A stretch of DNA of 60,797 nucleotides from Anaerolineae bacterium (GTDB lineage Bacteria; Chloroflexota; Anaerolineae; Aggregatilineales; Phototrophicaceae), in NCBI GenBank assembly GCA_022841825.1, contig JALHQT010000011.1, positions 1-60,797 of the forward strand, read 5' to 3'. The notes below the pieces were generated by a model. That model was given only the letters and a program-made list of their open reading frames with translations. It searched no databases and was not told the origin of the DNA. The position numbers and the translations under genes were made by a program. Position 1 is the first letter of the stretch. The number at the start of each line of letters is the position of its first letter. Of the stretch, positions 42,594-51,831 are shown piece by piece.

Positions 42594-43793
42594 ATGACCA
42601 CTGCATCTGTTGTTCGACAGGTTAATCCAGCGCCTCTGTATCTTGTGATTATCGCTTATGTCGGCTACATCCTGTTAGGTATACCGATTGGCTTGCGAGG
42701 GGTTGCCTGGGAGTCTGGTACGCGGGCAGATTTTGGGCAACCCGTGAGCGCGCTGGGCGCGCTCATCCTCGCCAATACCATCAGCTACTTTGTCAGCAGC
42801 GCGCTTGCCAGTCGCTTGATCCAACGTTTTGGGTTAGGCAATGCGCTGCTCGTGAGCTTTCTGCTGACGGGCTTGGCTTTGCTCGGTTATGCGCTCAGTC
42901 CTGCCTGGGCGCTGATAATTCTGCTGGGGGTCGTGGTTGGCTTTGGGCTTGGGTTCGTCGATGCCGCAATGAACGTCTATTTTGCGGCACATCATGGTCC
43001 TCGGCTCATGAATTGGTTGCATGCCTGCTTTGGGATTGGTTCTGCAATTGCGCCGTTACTGCTCAATTTTATCTTGGCACAAGGGGGTGTCTGGCGCACA
43101 TCCTATACGGTCGTTGCTCTACTCTACTTTGTGCTGCTTCTGGTCATAATCGTGACGCGCACTCAATGGACGGTGAACCGAGCTGGACTGAGCGATGAAA
43201 GCAAACCAGCGAGCAGTCGCGCCACATTGACATTGCTTATTGTCTGGGTTGGGATCTTCACATTCTTTGTCTACGGCGGTGTCGAGATTGTACCGAGTGA
43301 CTGGGGAGCGCGCTTGTTCACAGCGGCGCGGGGTATCGAACAGGTGGAAGCCAATAACAGAATCAGCCTCTACTGGTTCTTCTTCACCATCGGGCGCATT
43401 GTCTTCGGCTTCATCGTACCATACTTCAAGGCGGCAACCCTGATGCGCACATGCATGATCGGCATCATCATCGGCGCAGCACTGCTGGCGCTGCCACCGT
43501 CGGACTCCGCCAATACACTGGGTGTCATCGGGCTGCTGATTGGCGCTTTCGCAATGTCGCCGCTGTTCGCCCTGCTGGTGACCACCACGCAGGAGAAGCT
43601 CGGTCCGACACATGCGCCGCACGCCATCAGCTTCCAGGTCGCAGCGGCGAGCGCGGGGATCGGCATTCTCCCGGCAGTAACGGGTGTAATCGCCGAGGGA
43701 ACTCCCTCAGCAGTACCCATCGTTTGGATACTGCTGAGTGTTCTGCTGTTCGTGCTCTTTGAGGTGAGTCAGCGCGTGAAATTCAATGGGTAG
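42594..43793 (+). CDS. MFS transporter
   Basis: A 399-residue protein with about 12 hydrophobic segments in two halves and a hydrophilic middle loop. The segments YVGYILLGIPIGLRGVAW, GFGLGFVDAAMNVYFAAHHG and WLHACFGIGSAIAPLLLNF resemble the fucose/glucose-galactose permease (FucP-like) subgroup of the family. With the alpha-mannosidase it makes a two-gene operon. It probably takes up a monosaccharide or exports a product; direction cannot be told from sequence. Confidence 0.87.
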   Translation: MTTASVVRQVNPAPLYLVIIAYVGYILLGIPIGLRGVAWESGTRADFGQPVSALGALILANTISYFVSSALASRLIQRFGLGNALLVSFLLTGLALLGYALSPAWALIILLGVVVGFGLGFVDAAMNVYFAAHHGPRLMNWLHACFGIGSAIAPLLLNFILAQGGVWRTSYTVVALLYFVLLLVIIVTRTQWTVNRAGLSDESKPASSRATLTLLIVWVGIFTFFVYGGVEIVPSDWGARLFTAARGIEQVEANNRISLYWFFFTIGRIVFGFIVPYFKAATLMRTCMIGIIIGAALLALPPSDSANTLGVIGLLIGAFAMSPLFALLVTTTQEKLGPTHAPHAISFQVAAASAGIGILPAVTGVIAEGTPSAVPIVWILLSVLLFVLFEVSQRVKFNG

Positions 43794-43871
43794 TGGGAGA
43801 GATGCTCTTTACGACCTAGTAGGGGCTTTGGGGGTGGTGTAGGGTGGGAAAACCGTATCCGCACGGGAAAG

Positions 43872-44966
43872 CTAGGCGACACGGCGATAATCGTGGATGA
43901 GACCATGCAAAATATCGCGCCGTTCGATCTGCCCTTGAGGGTTTGAAATCGGCAGCGGGATCGGGGTGCGTTGTTCGATCCCCTGATGCGGGCGACCGCA
44001 ATTGTAATAGTCAAGATACTCCGTAAGGACGTAGTGGAGGTGCCGCTGATCGAGAACAATAAGCCGGTCAAGGCATTCTTCGCGCACAGAACGGATCCAG
44101 CGCTCGGCAAACGCGTTGGCTTTCGGTGCGCGTACCGGTGTTTTGATGACCTCGATCCCTTCGGTCTCGAAGATGGCGTTGAAGACGTGTGTGTACTTGC
44201 TATCGCGATCGCGGATCAAGTACCGTGCCGGATAACCTGACTCCTCAAACTGCCACAAGAAGTTCCTTGCCTGCTGATTGACCCAAGCGGAGGTCGGATG
44301 TGCTGTGATGCCAGCGAGATGCACGCGGCGGGTTCCGACTTCCATGAAGAAGAACACATAGAGGGTCTGCAAGCGGAGCGTTTCCACGGTGAAGAAATCG
44401 CACGCCAAAAGTTGGCAGTGGTAGTGTATTAGAAATGTCCGCCATGAGGTTGCTCGACGTTGACGCTCTGGGGCGGGAGGAACGTTGTGTCGACACAGGA
44501 TGTCACGGAGGGTCGTTTCGCCGACCGTCACGCCCAGCTTTTTCAACTCTCCATGCAGTTTACCGCCGCCCCAACCGTTCTCGCGTACGAGGCGCAAGAT
44601 CAACGCTTCCACCTCGGCGTCGGTTCTTGGACGTCCGCCTCGGTTTCTCGGTGAGGAGTACGTCCATTTCTTGCGCACCAAATCGCGATGCCAGCGCAAT
44701 ACGGTATCTGGTTGGAACAGCAGCAGGAAGTTGCTGAGCTGCTCTCGTACAGGTTTCGCCGCCTGTTTGAGCTGCGCGACGAGAGCTGCGAACAGCAGTT
44801 TCTCGAAGCGAGAGAGAGTCGGTGCACGCTTCTGCCGCCGCCGGGCAACGGCGAGTTGCTGGCGCAGGAAGAGGATTTCTAGGTCTTTCTGATCGAGCGG
44901 TTGCCGCACAATGCGTACGATATCGAGGAGGAAGACAAGGAGTTGATGAAGGGGGTGCCAAAACAT
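43872..44966 (-). CDS. Integrase-core (rve) transposase
   Basis: A 364-residue transposase related to the one at 11386-12477 over its whole length. A hydrophobic start is followed by DLEILFLRQQLAVARRRQKR, a DNA-binding region (KLHGELKKLGVTVGETTLRD) and the rve domain with catalytic Asp in LLACDFFTVETLR, Asp in LIRDRDSKYTHVF and Glu in KANAFAERWIRSVREEC. All three acidic residues are present, so this copy looks functional, unlike its homologue in the window. Confidence 0.92.
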   Translation of the reverse strand: MFWHPLHQLLVFLLDIVRIVRQPLDQKDLEILFLRQQLAVARRRQKRAPTLSRFEKLLFAALVAQLKQAAKPVREQLSNFLLLFQPDTVLRWHRDLVRKKWTYSSPRNRGGRPRTDAEVEALILRLVRENGWGGGKLHGELKKLGVTVGETTLRDILCRHNVPPAPERQRRATSWRTFLIHYHCQLLACDFFTVETLRLQTLYVFFFMEVGTRRVHLAGITAHPTSAWVNQQARNFLWQFEESGYPARYLIRDRDSKYTHVFNAIFETEGIEVIKTPVRAPKANAFAERWIRSVREECLDRLIVLDQRHLHYVLTEYLDYYNCGRPHQGIEQRTPIPLPISNPQGQIERRDILHGLIHDYRRVA

Positions 44967-45001
44967 GAAGTGCAGTGACCCATTTGAGCGATGAGAGGGG
45001 C

Positions 45002-45141
45002 TATCTTACCGAAGAAGATCAGATTTTGTTCGAGAATACATGAGAACGGATAGGGTTTTCGCACCATACAGGTATCTTAACGCAGGAAAGCGGTTTTTGG
45101 TCGAGAACACCTGAGAATAGATAGGGTTTTCGCGCCCTACA
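45002..45141. repeat. Two tandem 70-base copies of the IS right end
   Basis: Bases 45002-45071 and 45072-45141 are diverged direct copies. Both contain TATCTTA, then a TTCGAG/GTCGAG segment, GATAGGGTTTTCGC, and an end in ACAGG or TACA. The second half of each is the terminal inverted repeat. This could come from an IS end left by an earlier insertion, or from unequal recombination. Confidence 0.7.
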
Positions 45142-45238
45142 GGGCAATCTGTAGATCTTTCTCGTCCGGCGCAACTCGGCAGGCTGAAAGCACGTCGAAG
45201 ATCAGCGCTAGAGAGCATAGCAGAAGATGATAAGCCAT
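45142..45238 (-). pseudogene. Transposase 5' fragment cut by the IS
   Basis: From ATG at 45238 the minus strand encodes YHLLLCSLALIFDVLSACRV and APDEKDLQIAL, like the N-terminus of the transposases in this window (xDAKTVELLLLRQQ, xDQKDLEILFLRQQ). The frame is cut by the IS terminus at 45141/45142. The remainder of this gene is not found on the other side of the IS. Confidence 0.65.
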
Positions 45239-45318
45239 AGCCTGGGAACTGGAGCCTCGATGGGGAAGGATTGGTATCCAGCATACCCTTTTCTTCCGCT
45301 GAGGTGTAGTCGAGACCC

Positions 45319-46734
45319 TTATAAAGCGCCTCCGACGACGTTTTTCCACCTTACAAGGGGCAGCTTGATCTGAAAACAGGTTGATCCTGGGCGTGAGTCT
45401 ACCGAGATTTCGCCGCGATGTTTCTGCACGATGATGTTATAGCTGATATTGAGCCCAAGCCCTGTGCCTTCGCCTAACGGTTTGGTGGTGAAGAACGGGT
45501 CGAAGATCTTTGACTGGATGTCATCGGGGATTCCTGGGCCGTTATCGGCGATCTCGACCACAACCCAGTCGCCCTCCCGGCGCGTGCGTAGAGTCAGTTC
45601 ACCTTCGCCCGCCATCGCGGCGACGGCATTGTCGATGATGTTCGTCCACACCTGGTTGAGCTCGCTGCTGTAGGCTTCGATTAACGGCAGTCGCTCGCCA
45701 TATTCCCTGTGTACCGTAATGCCGCGCCCCACACGACTGCGCAGCATGACGAGTGTGTTCTCCAGCCCTTCATGTACGTCCACATTCAGCACTGGCGCGC
45801 GATCGAGATAGGTATACGTCTTGAGCGCCTTGACCAGCTCGGACATGCGCTTGGCGGCCTCGCTCACCTCGTCGACCACATTCAGAATCGAAAAGCTGCT
45901 TGCCATCCAGACCAGCATCTCCGCTAAAGCCAGGTCGCCGTTCGCCGCAACGATCTTTTCGAGCTCGTCGACGCCCAGGTTCATGTTCACCAGGTCAGGC
46001 GCGAGTTCCCAGGCTGTCTCGACCCCTTTGCCTTCCAACCAGCTCGCGATCTCATATTCGCGATCGCTGCGCACAAGCGAATCGAGATGCACTCGGTTTT
46101 CCCGCGACTCGTGGACGCGCTGCACCATCTCACGCAATCTTTCGGCGCTGACGTCCAGCGCCTGATCGGCGCTCAGGTGCTGGTCGAACAAACGCTGAAG
46201 CTGCTTGCTCCCGCTCTGGACTGCCGCTGCAGGGTTGTTCAGTTCGTGTGCCATTCCGGCGCTCAGGCGGCCCAGAGTCGCCAGCTTTTCGCTCTGGCGC
46301 AGCATGATTTCCTGCTGAAGATACGCTTGCTCCAGGTCGCGCAGCCGCTTGCGCCGGAGGGAGGACTCCAGTCGTGCCTTTAAGAACACCGCGTTGAAGG
46401 GTTTCGGCAGGTAGTCTTCCGCACCCATCTGGATACAGCGCACGGCGCTGTCAAGCTCGTCCAAAGCAGAGATGACGATCACCGGGATGCTGCGCAGTTC
46501 GGGGCTTGCCTTCATTGTTTGAAGGACTTCGTAGCCGTCCATACCCGGCATCATGATGTCGAGCAGTACCAGATCAAATGGGTTTTCGCCGACCAGCGCC
46601 AGCGCCTCATGCCCGTCTTCTGCCAGCGTGACGGTGTGCCCCTCCTGTTCTAGGCTGCGCTGAAGTTTGACACGATTGACACGGTTGTCATCGACGACCA
46701 GGATGCGCCCCGCTCCGAGTGATTCCTTCATCAT
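45319..46734 (-). CDS. Receiver-histidine kinase hybrid
   Basis: A soluble 471-residue signalling protein. A receiver domain at 8-125 has DD15-16, phospho-acceptor Asp59 in [13 protein letters not shown] and the conserved Lys in YLPKPF. A short coiled coil leads to a HisKA domain with His163 in [16 protein letters not shown], then an inserted helical stretch and an ATPase domain at about 340-465 ([32 protein letters not shown]). No sensor domain is present, so input comes through phosphorylation of its receiver, probably from the Hpt protein encoded six bases upstream. It is the last gene of the five-gene operon. Confidence 0.92.
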   Translation of the reverse strand: MMKESLGAGRILVVDDNRVNRVKLQRSLEQEGHTVTLAEDGHEALALVGENPFDLVLLDIMMPGMDGYEVLQTMKASPELRSIPVIVISALDELDSAVRCIQMGAEDYLPKPFNAVFLKARLESSLRRKRLRDLEQAYLQQEIMLRQSEKLATLGRLSAGMAHELNNPAAAVQSGSKQLQRLFDQHLSADQALDVSAERLREMVQRVHESRENRVHLDSLVRSDREYEIASWLEGKGVETAWELAPDLVNMNLGVDELEKIVAANGDLALAEMLVWMASSFSILNVVDEVSEAAKRMSELVKALKTYTYLDRAPVLNVDVHEGLENTLVMLRSRVGRGITVHREYGERLPLIEAYSSELNQVWTNIIDNAVAAMAGEGELTLRTRREGDWVVVEIADNGPGIPDDIQSKIFDPFFTTKPLGEGTGLGLNISYNIIVQKHRGEISVDSRPGSTCFQIKLPLVRWKNVVGGAL

Positions 46735-46740
46735 CGTCCC

Positions 46741-47100
46741 TTACACGCCTGCAACGACACGCAGTGCGGACTCTGCCTCGTCGTACGCGGTATCGATCTG
46801 TGCCATCAACGACGCACTCCCACTGAGTTCGCCCGATTTGCCAAGCGTTTCCATCTGTGCGCATAGGTCGGCAAAGTGCGTCGCGCCGAAATCCAGGGCA
46901 TTGCCTTTCAGACTGTGGGCATAGAGTCTTACGTCTCCCGGCGCATTCTCATGGACAGCATGGCGCAGGTGTGTGAGCAGTCCGGGCGCATCTTCGAGAA
47001 ACGTCATGATGAGATCGGCGACGAATGCCATGTCACCGCCACCCATTTCGCGCAGGTTGTCAATCGCCGCCTGGTCGAGAATATCGCTAGCAGATTTCAT
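46741..47100 (-). CDS. Hpt (histidine phosphotransfer) protein
   Basis: A stand-alone Hpt domain of 119 residues: predominantly helical, with the phosphotransfer His in [16 protein letters not shown] (near residue 62). It should relay phosphate between the receivers of the large hybrid kinase, whose stop codon it overlaps by four bases upstream, and a further receiver such as that of the kinase encoded next or of the flavoprotein at the head of the operon. Confidence 0.92.
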   Translation of the reverse strand: MKSASDILDQAAIDNLREMGGGDMAFVADLIMTFLEDAPGLLTHLRHAVHENAPGDVRLYAHSLKGNALDFGATHFADLCAQMETLGKSGELSGSASLMAQIDTAYDEAESALRVVAGV

Positions 47101-50100
47101 TGGTCTTTCTCCTGCTTGGGTTGCCGAGGGACATCGACTCTTTGTGTCCGTTCGAGCGTGACTGCTGCCGCTCGTTCCAGGGCGCCCATGATCGAATCGA
47201 CCCGGATCGGCTTGCTGATGTAGTCATCCATCCCGGCGCTCAGGCACAGTTCACGGTCGCCTTCCATAGCATTCGCTGTCATGGCGATGATGTAGGGATG
47301 GGGGGCATCACCCCAACGCTGGTGGATCTGGCGCGTCGCCTCGATTCCGTCCAGTTCCGGCATCTGCACATCCATCAGCACGGCGTCATAGGGCTGACGT
47401 TCCAGCGCCGCCAACGCCTCCAATCCGTTCGCCGCGATGTCCGCGCGGTATCCCATCCGCTCTAACAGGCGCAGCGCCAGCTTCTGATTGGTCGCATTGT
47501 CTTCGGCGAGCAGGATGCGCAGCGGCAGCCGCTTACCCATCGTCGCATCGAAGACCGGACTCGTCGGGAGGCGCGGCGCAGCCGGTGCGGGCTTTGGCTC
47601 GTGTGTCAGCACGTCGACCAAGACGTCAAAAAGCTGCGACGGCTTGAGCGGCTTATGGAGGAGGGCGGCGAAATCCCCGTTCTTCACGTCGATCTCTTTG
47701 CGCCCCAGCGATGTTAGCATGATCAGCGGCAGCTTGCCCGCCGGGAGCAGCTTACGGATTGCCAGCGCCAGCGCCACGCCGTCCATGTCCGGCATTTGCA
47801 TGTCGAGTATGGCGGCATCGAACGCCTCGCCCTGCGCGATCCATTTCAGCGCCTCGTCCGGCAGCGCTGTCGCCTTGAAGTCCATGCCCCACGAATTCGC
47901 CTGCATGACCAGGATGCGGCGGTTGGTTTCGTTATCGTCCACGATCAGCAGCCGTTTACCGTGCAGTTCTACCTGACCATCGCTCATATAGGCGGGTGCG
48001 GGGCGCGAGACGGCTTCCACCACGATCGTGAAGTGGAACGTCGAGCCTTTGCCGGCACCTTCACTTTCTACCCACATTCTGCCACTCATCATCTCGCTCA
48101 GCCGTCTGCTGATCACTAGCCCCAGACCCGTACCGCCATAGCGACGGGTGGTCGAGGCATCGACCTGGCTGAATGAGCGGAACAACCGATCCATCTGATC
48201 TGGACGGATGCCGATCCCGGTATCGCGCACCGCGAAATGGAATCGGTACATGCCCAGTGAATCGTCCCGTGAAGATGGGGCAGACTCCGCATCCTCTACG
48301 CGTTCCGCCGAGACGTTGACGACGACCTCGCCTGCGTCGGTAAACTTGATGGCGTTGCTAACTAGATTGACAAGGATTTGCCGGACGCGTGTCACGTCAC
48401 CGACGATGCCTTCGGGCGTCTCCGGCGCGATCATGTATGCCAGATTGAGGCTCTTTTCCCCAGCCCTGCTTGCCAGCAGATCAACCGCCCCTTCCACGCA
48501 TTCGCGCAGGGCAATCGGCTCAAATTCCAGTTCCAGTTTTTCCGCCTCGATCTTCGAGAAGTCGAGAATGTCGTTGATGATTGTCAGCAGTGACTCACTG
48601 CTGTTGCGAACGGTCTCTGTAAAATCACGCTGTTCGGAGGTCAGCGCTGTATCAAGCAGCAGGCTTGTCATGCCGATGATGCCGTTCATCGGTGTGCGGA
48701 TTTCGTGGCTCATGGTCGCCAGGAACGAACTCTTCGCTTCATTGGCGGCTTCGGCAGCGACTCGCGCCTCCTTAGCCTGGGAGTAGAGCTGAATATTGTC
48801 CATAGTCGTTGCCACATAACCGGCGATCTGTCTGAGCAGCCTCTCTTCGAGATCGGCGTATGCGCCCGGCGTTGCGCTGCCCACATTCAGGCTGCCGAGC
48901 ACGCGCTCACCTGTCAGCATAGGCGCGTTCAGCACCGCCCGGAGCCCCGACGCCGCCAACCGCCCTGCATCCACTCTGTCGCACACGCGCAGATCGGGCG
49001 TGTTAACCAATCGCCGTTCACGTATAGCGTCCCCTGCGAGCGTGCCCTCGACCGCTATTTGTTTGCCGACGGTGAGCATGGCTTGCTCGCCTGACAGGGC
49101 ATAAACGGTCAGTTGATCCTGTGCCTCGTTAAGCAGTGCGACGCTGACTCGCTCCGCTGGAATCATCTGGGGTGTGAGACGGGTCACAATCGCGTAGATG
49201 TCGTCGATGGTGGGCGCTTTGCCAATCTCCTGCCCAAGTTCGTTCAACACCGCCAGGCGGCGCGCCTGTTCTTCCGCCTGGGCGCGTGCCGCCTGATTCT
49301 CGCCGAATAGACGCGCGTTCTCGACGGCGGCACTGATCAGAGATGCCAGCTGCACCAGAATATTCTCAGTTTCTTTAGAGAACCCATTGGGTCGGTTGCA
49401 GCCTAGATTGAGCGTGCCGATCGGTTGCCCGGTGGCAAACAGCGGTACGAAGATCTTTGACCACAGGCTGGGCGACTCGTCGTCGAAGGTGGTACTGTCG
49501 AGCTTGATCGGTCGCCGTTCGATCAGCGCCGCTTCAAAATCGGAGCCAGCGACGCGCTTTTTCTCATCGCTCGAAATTGCGCCAACCTCTCCATCGAGCG
49601 TGATAACGTTGACGTACGCGCGTGTTTCGTCCAGCAGGTTGATGCTAGCGTCATCCGCTGGCAAGAGCTGGCGAATCTTGGAGGCAGCGACATCGAAGAT
49701 CTCCTGCAGGACGACTGTTCGGTTGAGTTCCTCACCCATCTGGCTGAGCATTGCCAGCCGCCGTGCCTGCTCCTGCGTGTGGGCGAACAAACGCGCGTTG
49801 TCGAGCGCAACCGACGCTAATTCGGCGAAGCGGGTTAAGAGTTCGAGTTCTTGCTGCGTGAAAGCGCGATCAGATCCCGGGTCAGTCGCCATGCCAATTG
49901 AGCCGACGGTTTGCTCCCCGGATTTGAGCGGTGCGACCATTGTGGCTTTGAATTGGTCATATTGGAAAGCCTGCGATCGTTTTTCCCAGGCGTCATAGTC
50001 CGGGATCATCATCGGTCTTCCAGTCCGGATGACTTGACCGGATGCGCCTTCGCCCGGTTTCAGACGCAGCCCTATCGTCTGCGTAAACGCGCCGATCCCC

Positions 50101-51155
50101 ACCTTCTGCTCAAGCTTTCCGTCGCCGGGTTCGAGCAGGAAGATGAAACCATGCTGTGTACCCAGAAGCTGCGCGGCGCGCGTGACGATTGCCTGGAGCA
50201 GTTCGTTCAGGTCGAGCCGGCTGATTAAGCCGAAGGTAGTTTCGTGCAGTGCAGCGAGATACTCGTTCTGCTGCTTCATCGCCTCTTCAGCGCGTTTACG
50301 TTCGGTGATGTTGGAGCTGTAGAGGCGTAGGTGCGTGCTGCCGGGAACGCGGTGAAACGTTTGCTGATACGACTGGCCGTCGTATTCGATTTCGCGTGTC
50401 ACCCAATCGTGCTTTAGATCACGTAGATACTCGGTCACGTAGGCAAGTTCACGCAGGAATGGATGTGTAATTTCCGCGCCGTCATAGTCTGGAAACAGTC
50501 GTCGCCCAGCCGGGTTGATGTAAACGAGCTTGCTGTGCTCGTCCAATTCCAGAACGGGACCGGGGTTCATCTCAGGATACGATGCCAGGCGCGTCAGTTC
50601 TTGATTGGCAGTCTTCAAGTTTTCCACCTGCTGCGCGCGGTCGATGGCCAGCGCCAGATGCGCCGCAATCGCGTTCGCAACTTTCACGTCTTCGCGATGA
50701 TAACTCTCCGGTTTTCGAGTGCCGATCGTGAGGACGCCGAAAATACGCCCATAGGCTTCCAGCGGTAGCGCGAGGATCGTCTGAATATCGCCGTCCCAGA
50801 ACCTGGGATCGACCGAATCCAGTCCGTCTGCACGCGCCTGGGCGAAATCTGTAACACGGCGCAGCTGCCCGTCGCGCAGCACTGCGCCCGACAGCCCTTT
50901 TGTGACCGGGATATCGTCTGTGATCAGGGCGGCGGTTTCACGGCGTGACTCAAAGAGTGTTTGCAGCCGATACGTCTCGCCATCGTTGTTTAACAGCGCC
51001 AGGGTGCAGCGGTCGAAATCGATCACCCATTTAATCTTGTTGATCAAATCTTTGTAGAGGCGCGCCAGATCGGTGGTTTTCGCGATCAGCAGCACTACCT
51101 CTGAGAGCATGCCGTAGCGTGTCGATTCGATCTGTCCAGAATCCTGTGTGCTCAT
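47097..51155 (-). CDS. Large hybrid histidine kinase with several GAF domains, PAS and two receivers
   Basis: A 1352-residue cytoplasmic protein. Order: GAF (about 15-175), PAS (about 190-280), GAF (about 300-455), GAF (about 470-635), GAF (about 650-800), HisKA with His817 in [16 protein letters not shown], ATPase domain (about 870-1040, [28 protein letters not shown]), receiver 1 with Asp1118 and receiver 2 with Asp1262. ATG at 51155 follows a perfect AAAGGAGA. There is no transmembrane segment, so the GAF domains sense a cytoplasmic or diffusible signal. Its stop overlaps the Hpt gene, and the pair forms a complete phosphorelay. Confidence 0.94.
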   Translation of the reverse strand: MSTQDSGQIESTRYGMLSEVVLLIAKTTDLARLYKDLINKIKWVIDFDRCTLALLNNDGETYRLQTLFESRRETAALITDDIPVTKGLSGAVLRDGQLRRVTDFAQARADGLDSVDPRFWDGDIQTILALPLEAYGRIFGVLTIGTRKPESYHREDVKVANAIAAHLALAIDRAQQVENLKTANQELTRLASYPEMNPGPVLELDEHSKLVYINPAGRRLFPDYDGAEITHPFLRELAYVTEYLRDLKHDWVTREIEYDGQSYQQTFHRVPGSTHLRLYSSNITERKRAEEAMKQQNEYLAALHETTFGLISRLDLNELLQAIVTRAAQLLGTQHGFIFLLEPGDGKLEQKVGIGAFTQTIGLRLKPGEGASGQVIRTGRPMMIPDYDAWEKRSQAFQYDQFKATMVAPLKSGEQTVGSIGMATDPGSDRAFTQQELELLTRFAELASVALDNARLFAHTQEQARRLAMLSQMGEELNRTVVLQEIFDVAASKIRQLLPADDASINLLDETRAYVNVITLDGEVGAISSDEKKRVAGSDFEAALIERRPIKLDSTTFDDESPSLWSKIFVPLFATGQPIGTLNLGCNRPNGFSKETENILVQLASLISAAVENARLFGENQAARAQAEEQARRLAVLNELGQEIGKAPTIDDIYAIVTRLTPQMIPAERVSVALLNEAQDQLTVYALSGEQAMLTVGKQIAVEGTLAGDAIRERRLVNTPDLRVCDRVDAGRLAASGLRAVLNAPMLTGERVLGSLNVGSATPGAYADLEERLLRQIAGYVATTMDNIQLYSQAKEARVAAEAANEAKSSFLATMSHEIRTPMNGIIGMTSLLLDTALTSEQRDFTETVRNSSESLLTIINDILDFSKIEAEKLELEFEPIALRECVEGAVDLLASRAGEKSLNLAYMIAPETPEGIVGDVTRVRQILVNLVSNAIKFTDAGEVVVNVSAERVEDAESAPSSRDDSLGMYRFHFAVRDTGIGIRPDQMDRLFRSFSQVDASTTRRYGGTGLGLVISRRLSEMMSGRMWVESEGAGKGSTFHFTIVVEAVSRPAPAYMSDGQVELHGKRLLIVDDNETNRRILVMQANSWGMDFKATALPDEALKWIAQGEAFDAAILDMQMPDMDGVALALAIRKLLPAGKLPLIMLTSLGRKEIDVKNGDFAALLHKPLKPSQLFDVLVDVLTHEPKPAPAAPRLPTSPVFDATMGKRLPLRILLAEDNATNQKLALRLLERMGYRADIAANGLEALAALERQPYDAVLMDVQMPELDGIEATRQIHQRWGDAPHPYIIAMTANAMEGDRELCLSAGMDDYISKPIRVDSIMGALERAAAVTLERTQRVDVPRQPKQEKDQ

Positions 51156-51196
51156 CGCTGTCTCCTTTGGCACGCCTCAGGCAGGCTGTGCCATCG

Positions 51197-51781
51197 CTAG
51201 GGCGCAGCCTGCCCCTTCGAAACGCTGACGACTTCCGACTCCAGCTCGACTTTCAGGGCATCGGCTAAAGTATCGACCAGCGTAGCAATTGCGGCGACGA
51301 AGATGAGTTCAATGATTTCTTCGTCGGTGACGCCTTGTGCGCGCACTTCATCGTAGTCCTCAGGAACGAGTCCCTGTGGGTTGTTCGCGGCTTTGAGCGC
51401 GAAATTGATGATCGCGCGCAGGCGATCGGGTGAAACACTGCCCAGATCATTGACCAGCGCCTTGAGTGTGTCTTCGTCGATTCCCAACTGACGGCACATC
51501 ATTTCGTTGCCAGCGCTGCAATACTTGCAGTGATTGACCTCGGCAACGGTATAGAAGATCATCGAGAGGAGCGACGTTGGGAAGGTCGTCATTCTCCAAA
51601 AAGTAGTGAACATAGTCCAGTGTACGGTGAGCATGCCTTGCGAAGCTGCCATCGCCTTGACCATATTGGGCACATTCGGAAGCTGCAATTCGCGCTTGAA
51701 TGCAGCATAGATGCGCGCGGCTTCGCCTGTCGCTTCACTTTCTTCAATGATTGGAAGCCCGGTGCTTTTGTTCGATGCCAT
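51197..51781 (-). CDS. AhpD/carboxymuconolactone decarboxylase-like protein
   Basis: A 194-residue all-helical protein of the CMD/AhpD superfamily. The redox motif is H84-C85-K-Y-C88 in VAEVNHCKYCSAGNE, the peroxidase-related pattern of AhpD, where the Cys pair and a nearby Glu/His relay protons and electrons. It may reduce peroxides or serve as a thiol partner. It lies between the flavoprotein gene (50 bases upstream) and the hybrid kinase gene (41 bases downstream) in one operon, which suggests a link of redox chemistry to signalling. Confidence 0.88.
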   Translation of the reverse strand: MASNKSTGLPIIEESEATGEAARIYAAFKRELQLPNVPNMVKAMAASQGMLTVHWTMFTTFWRMTTFPTSLLSMIFYTVAEVNHCKYCSAGNEMMCRQLGIDEDTLKALVNDLGSVSPDRLRAIINFALKAANNPQGLVPEDYDEVRAQGVTDEEIIELIFVAAIATLVDTLADALKVELESEVVSVSKGQAAP

Positions 51782-51831
51782 GCTCTCAACCTTTCCTCGC
51801 GCCTACTCGACCGCTGCCAGAGGAAAACCCG

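Larger units (their letters stand above)
43838..45141 (-). mobile_element. 1.3 kb insertion sequence with a duplicated right end
   Basis: The left end at 43838 reads TGTAGGGTGGGAAAACCGTA. The right end at 45141, read in complement, starts TGTAGGGCGCGAAAACCCTA. A second, inner copy of the right end lies at 45070. The transposase gene occupies 43872-44966 on the minus strand. The element has entered another transposase gene, whose 5' part remains at 45142-45238. No target duplication is visible, perhaps because the left flank has been deleted. Confidence 0.78.
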
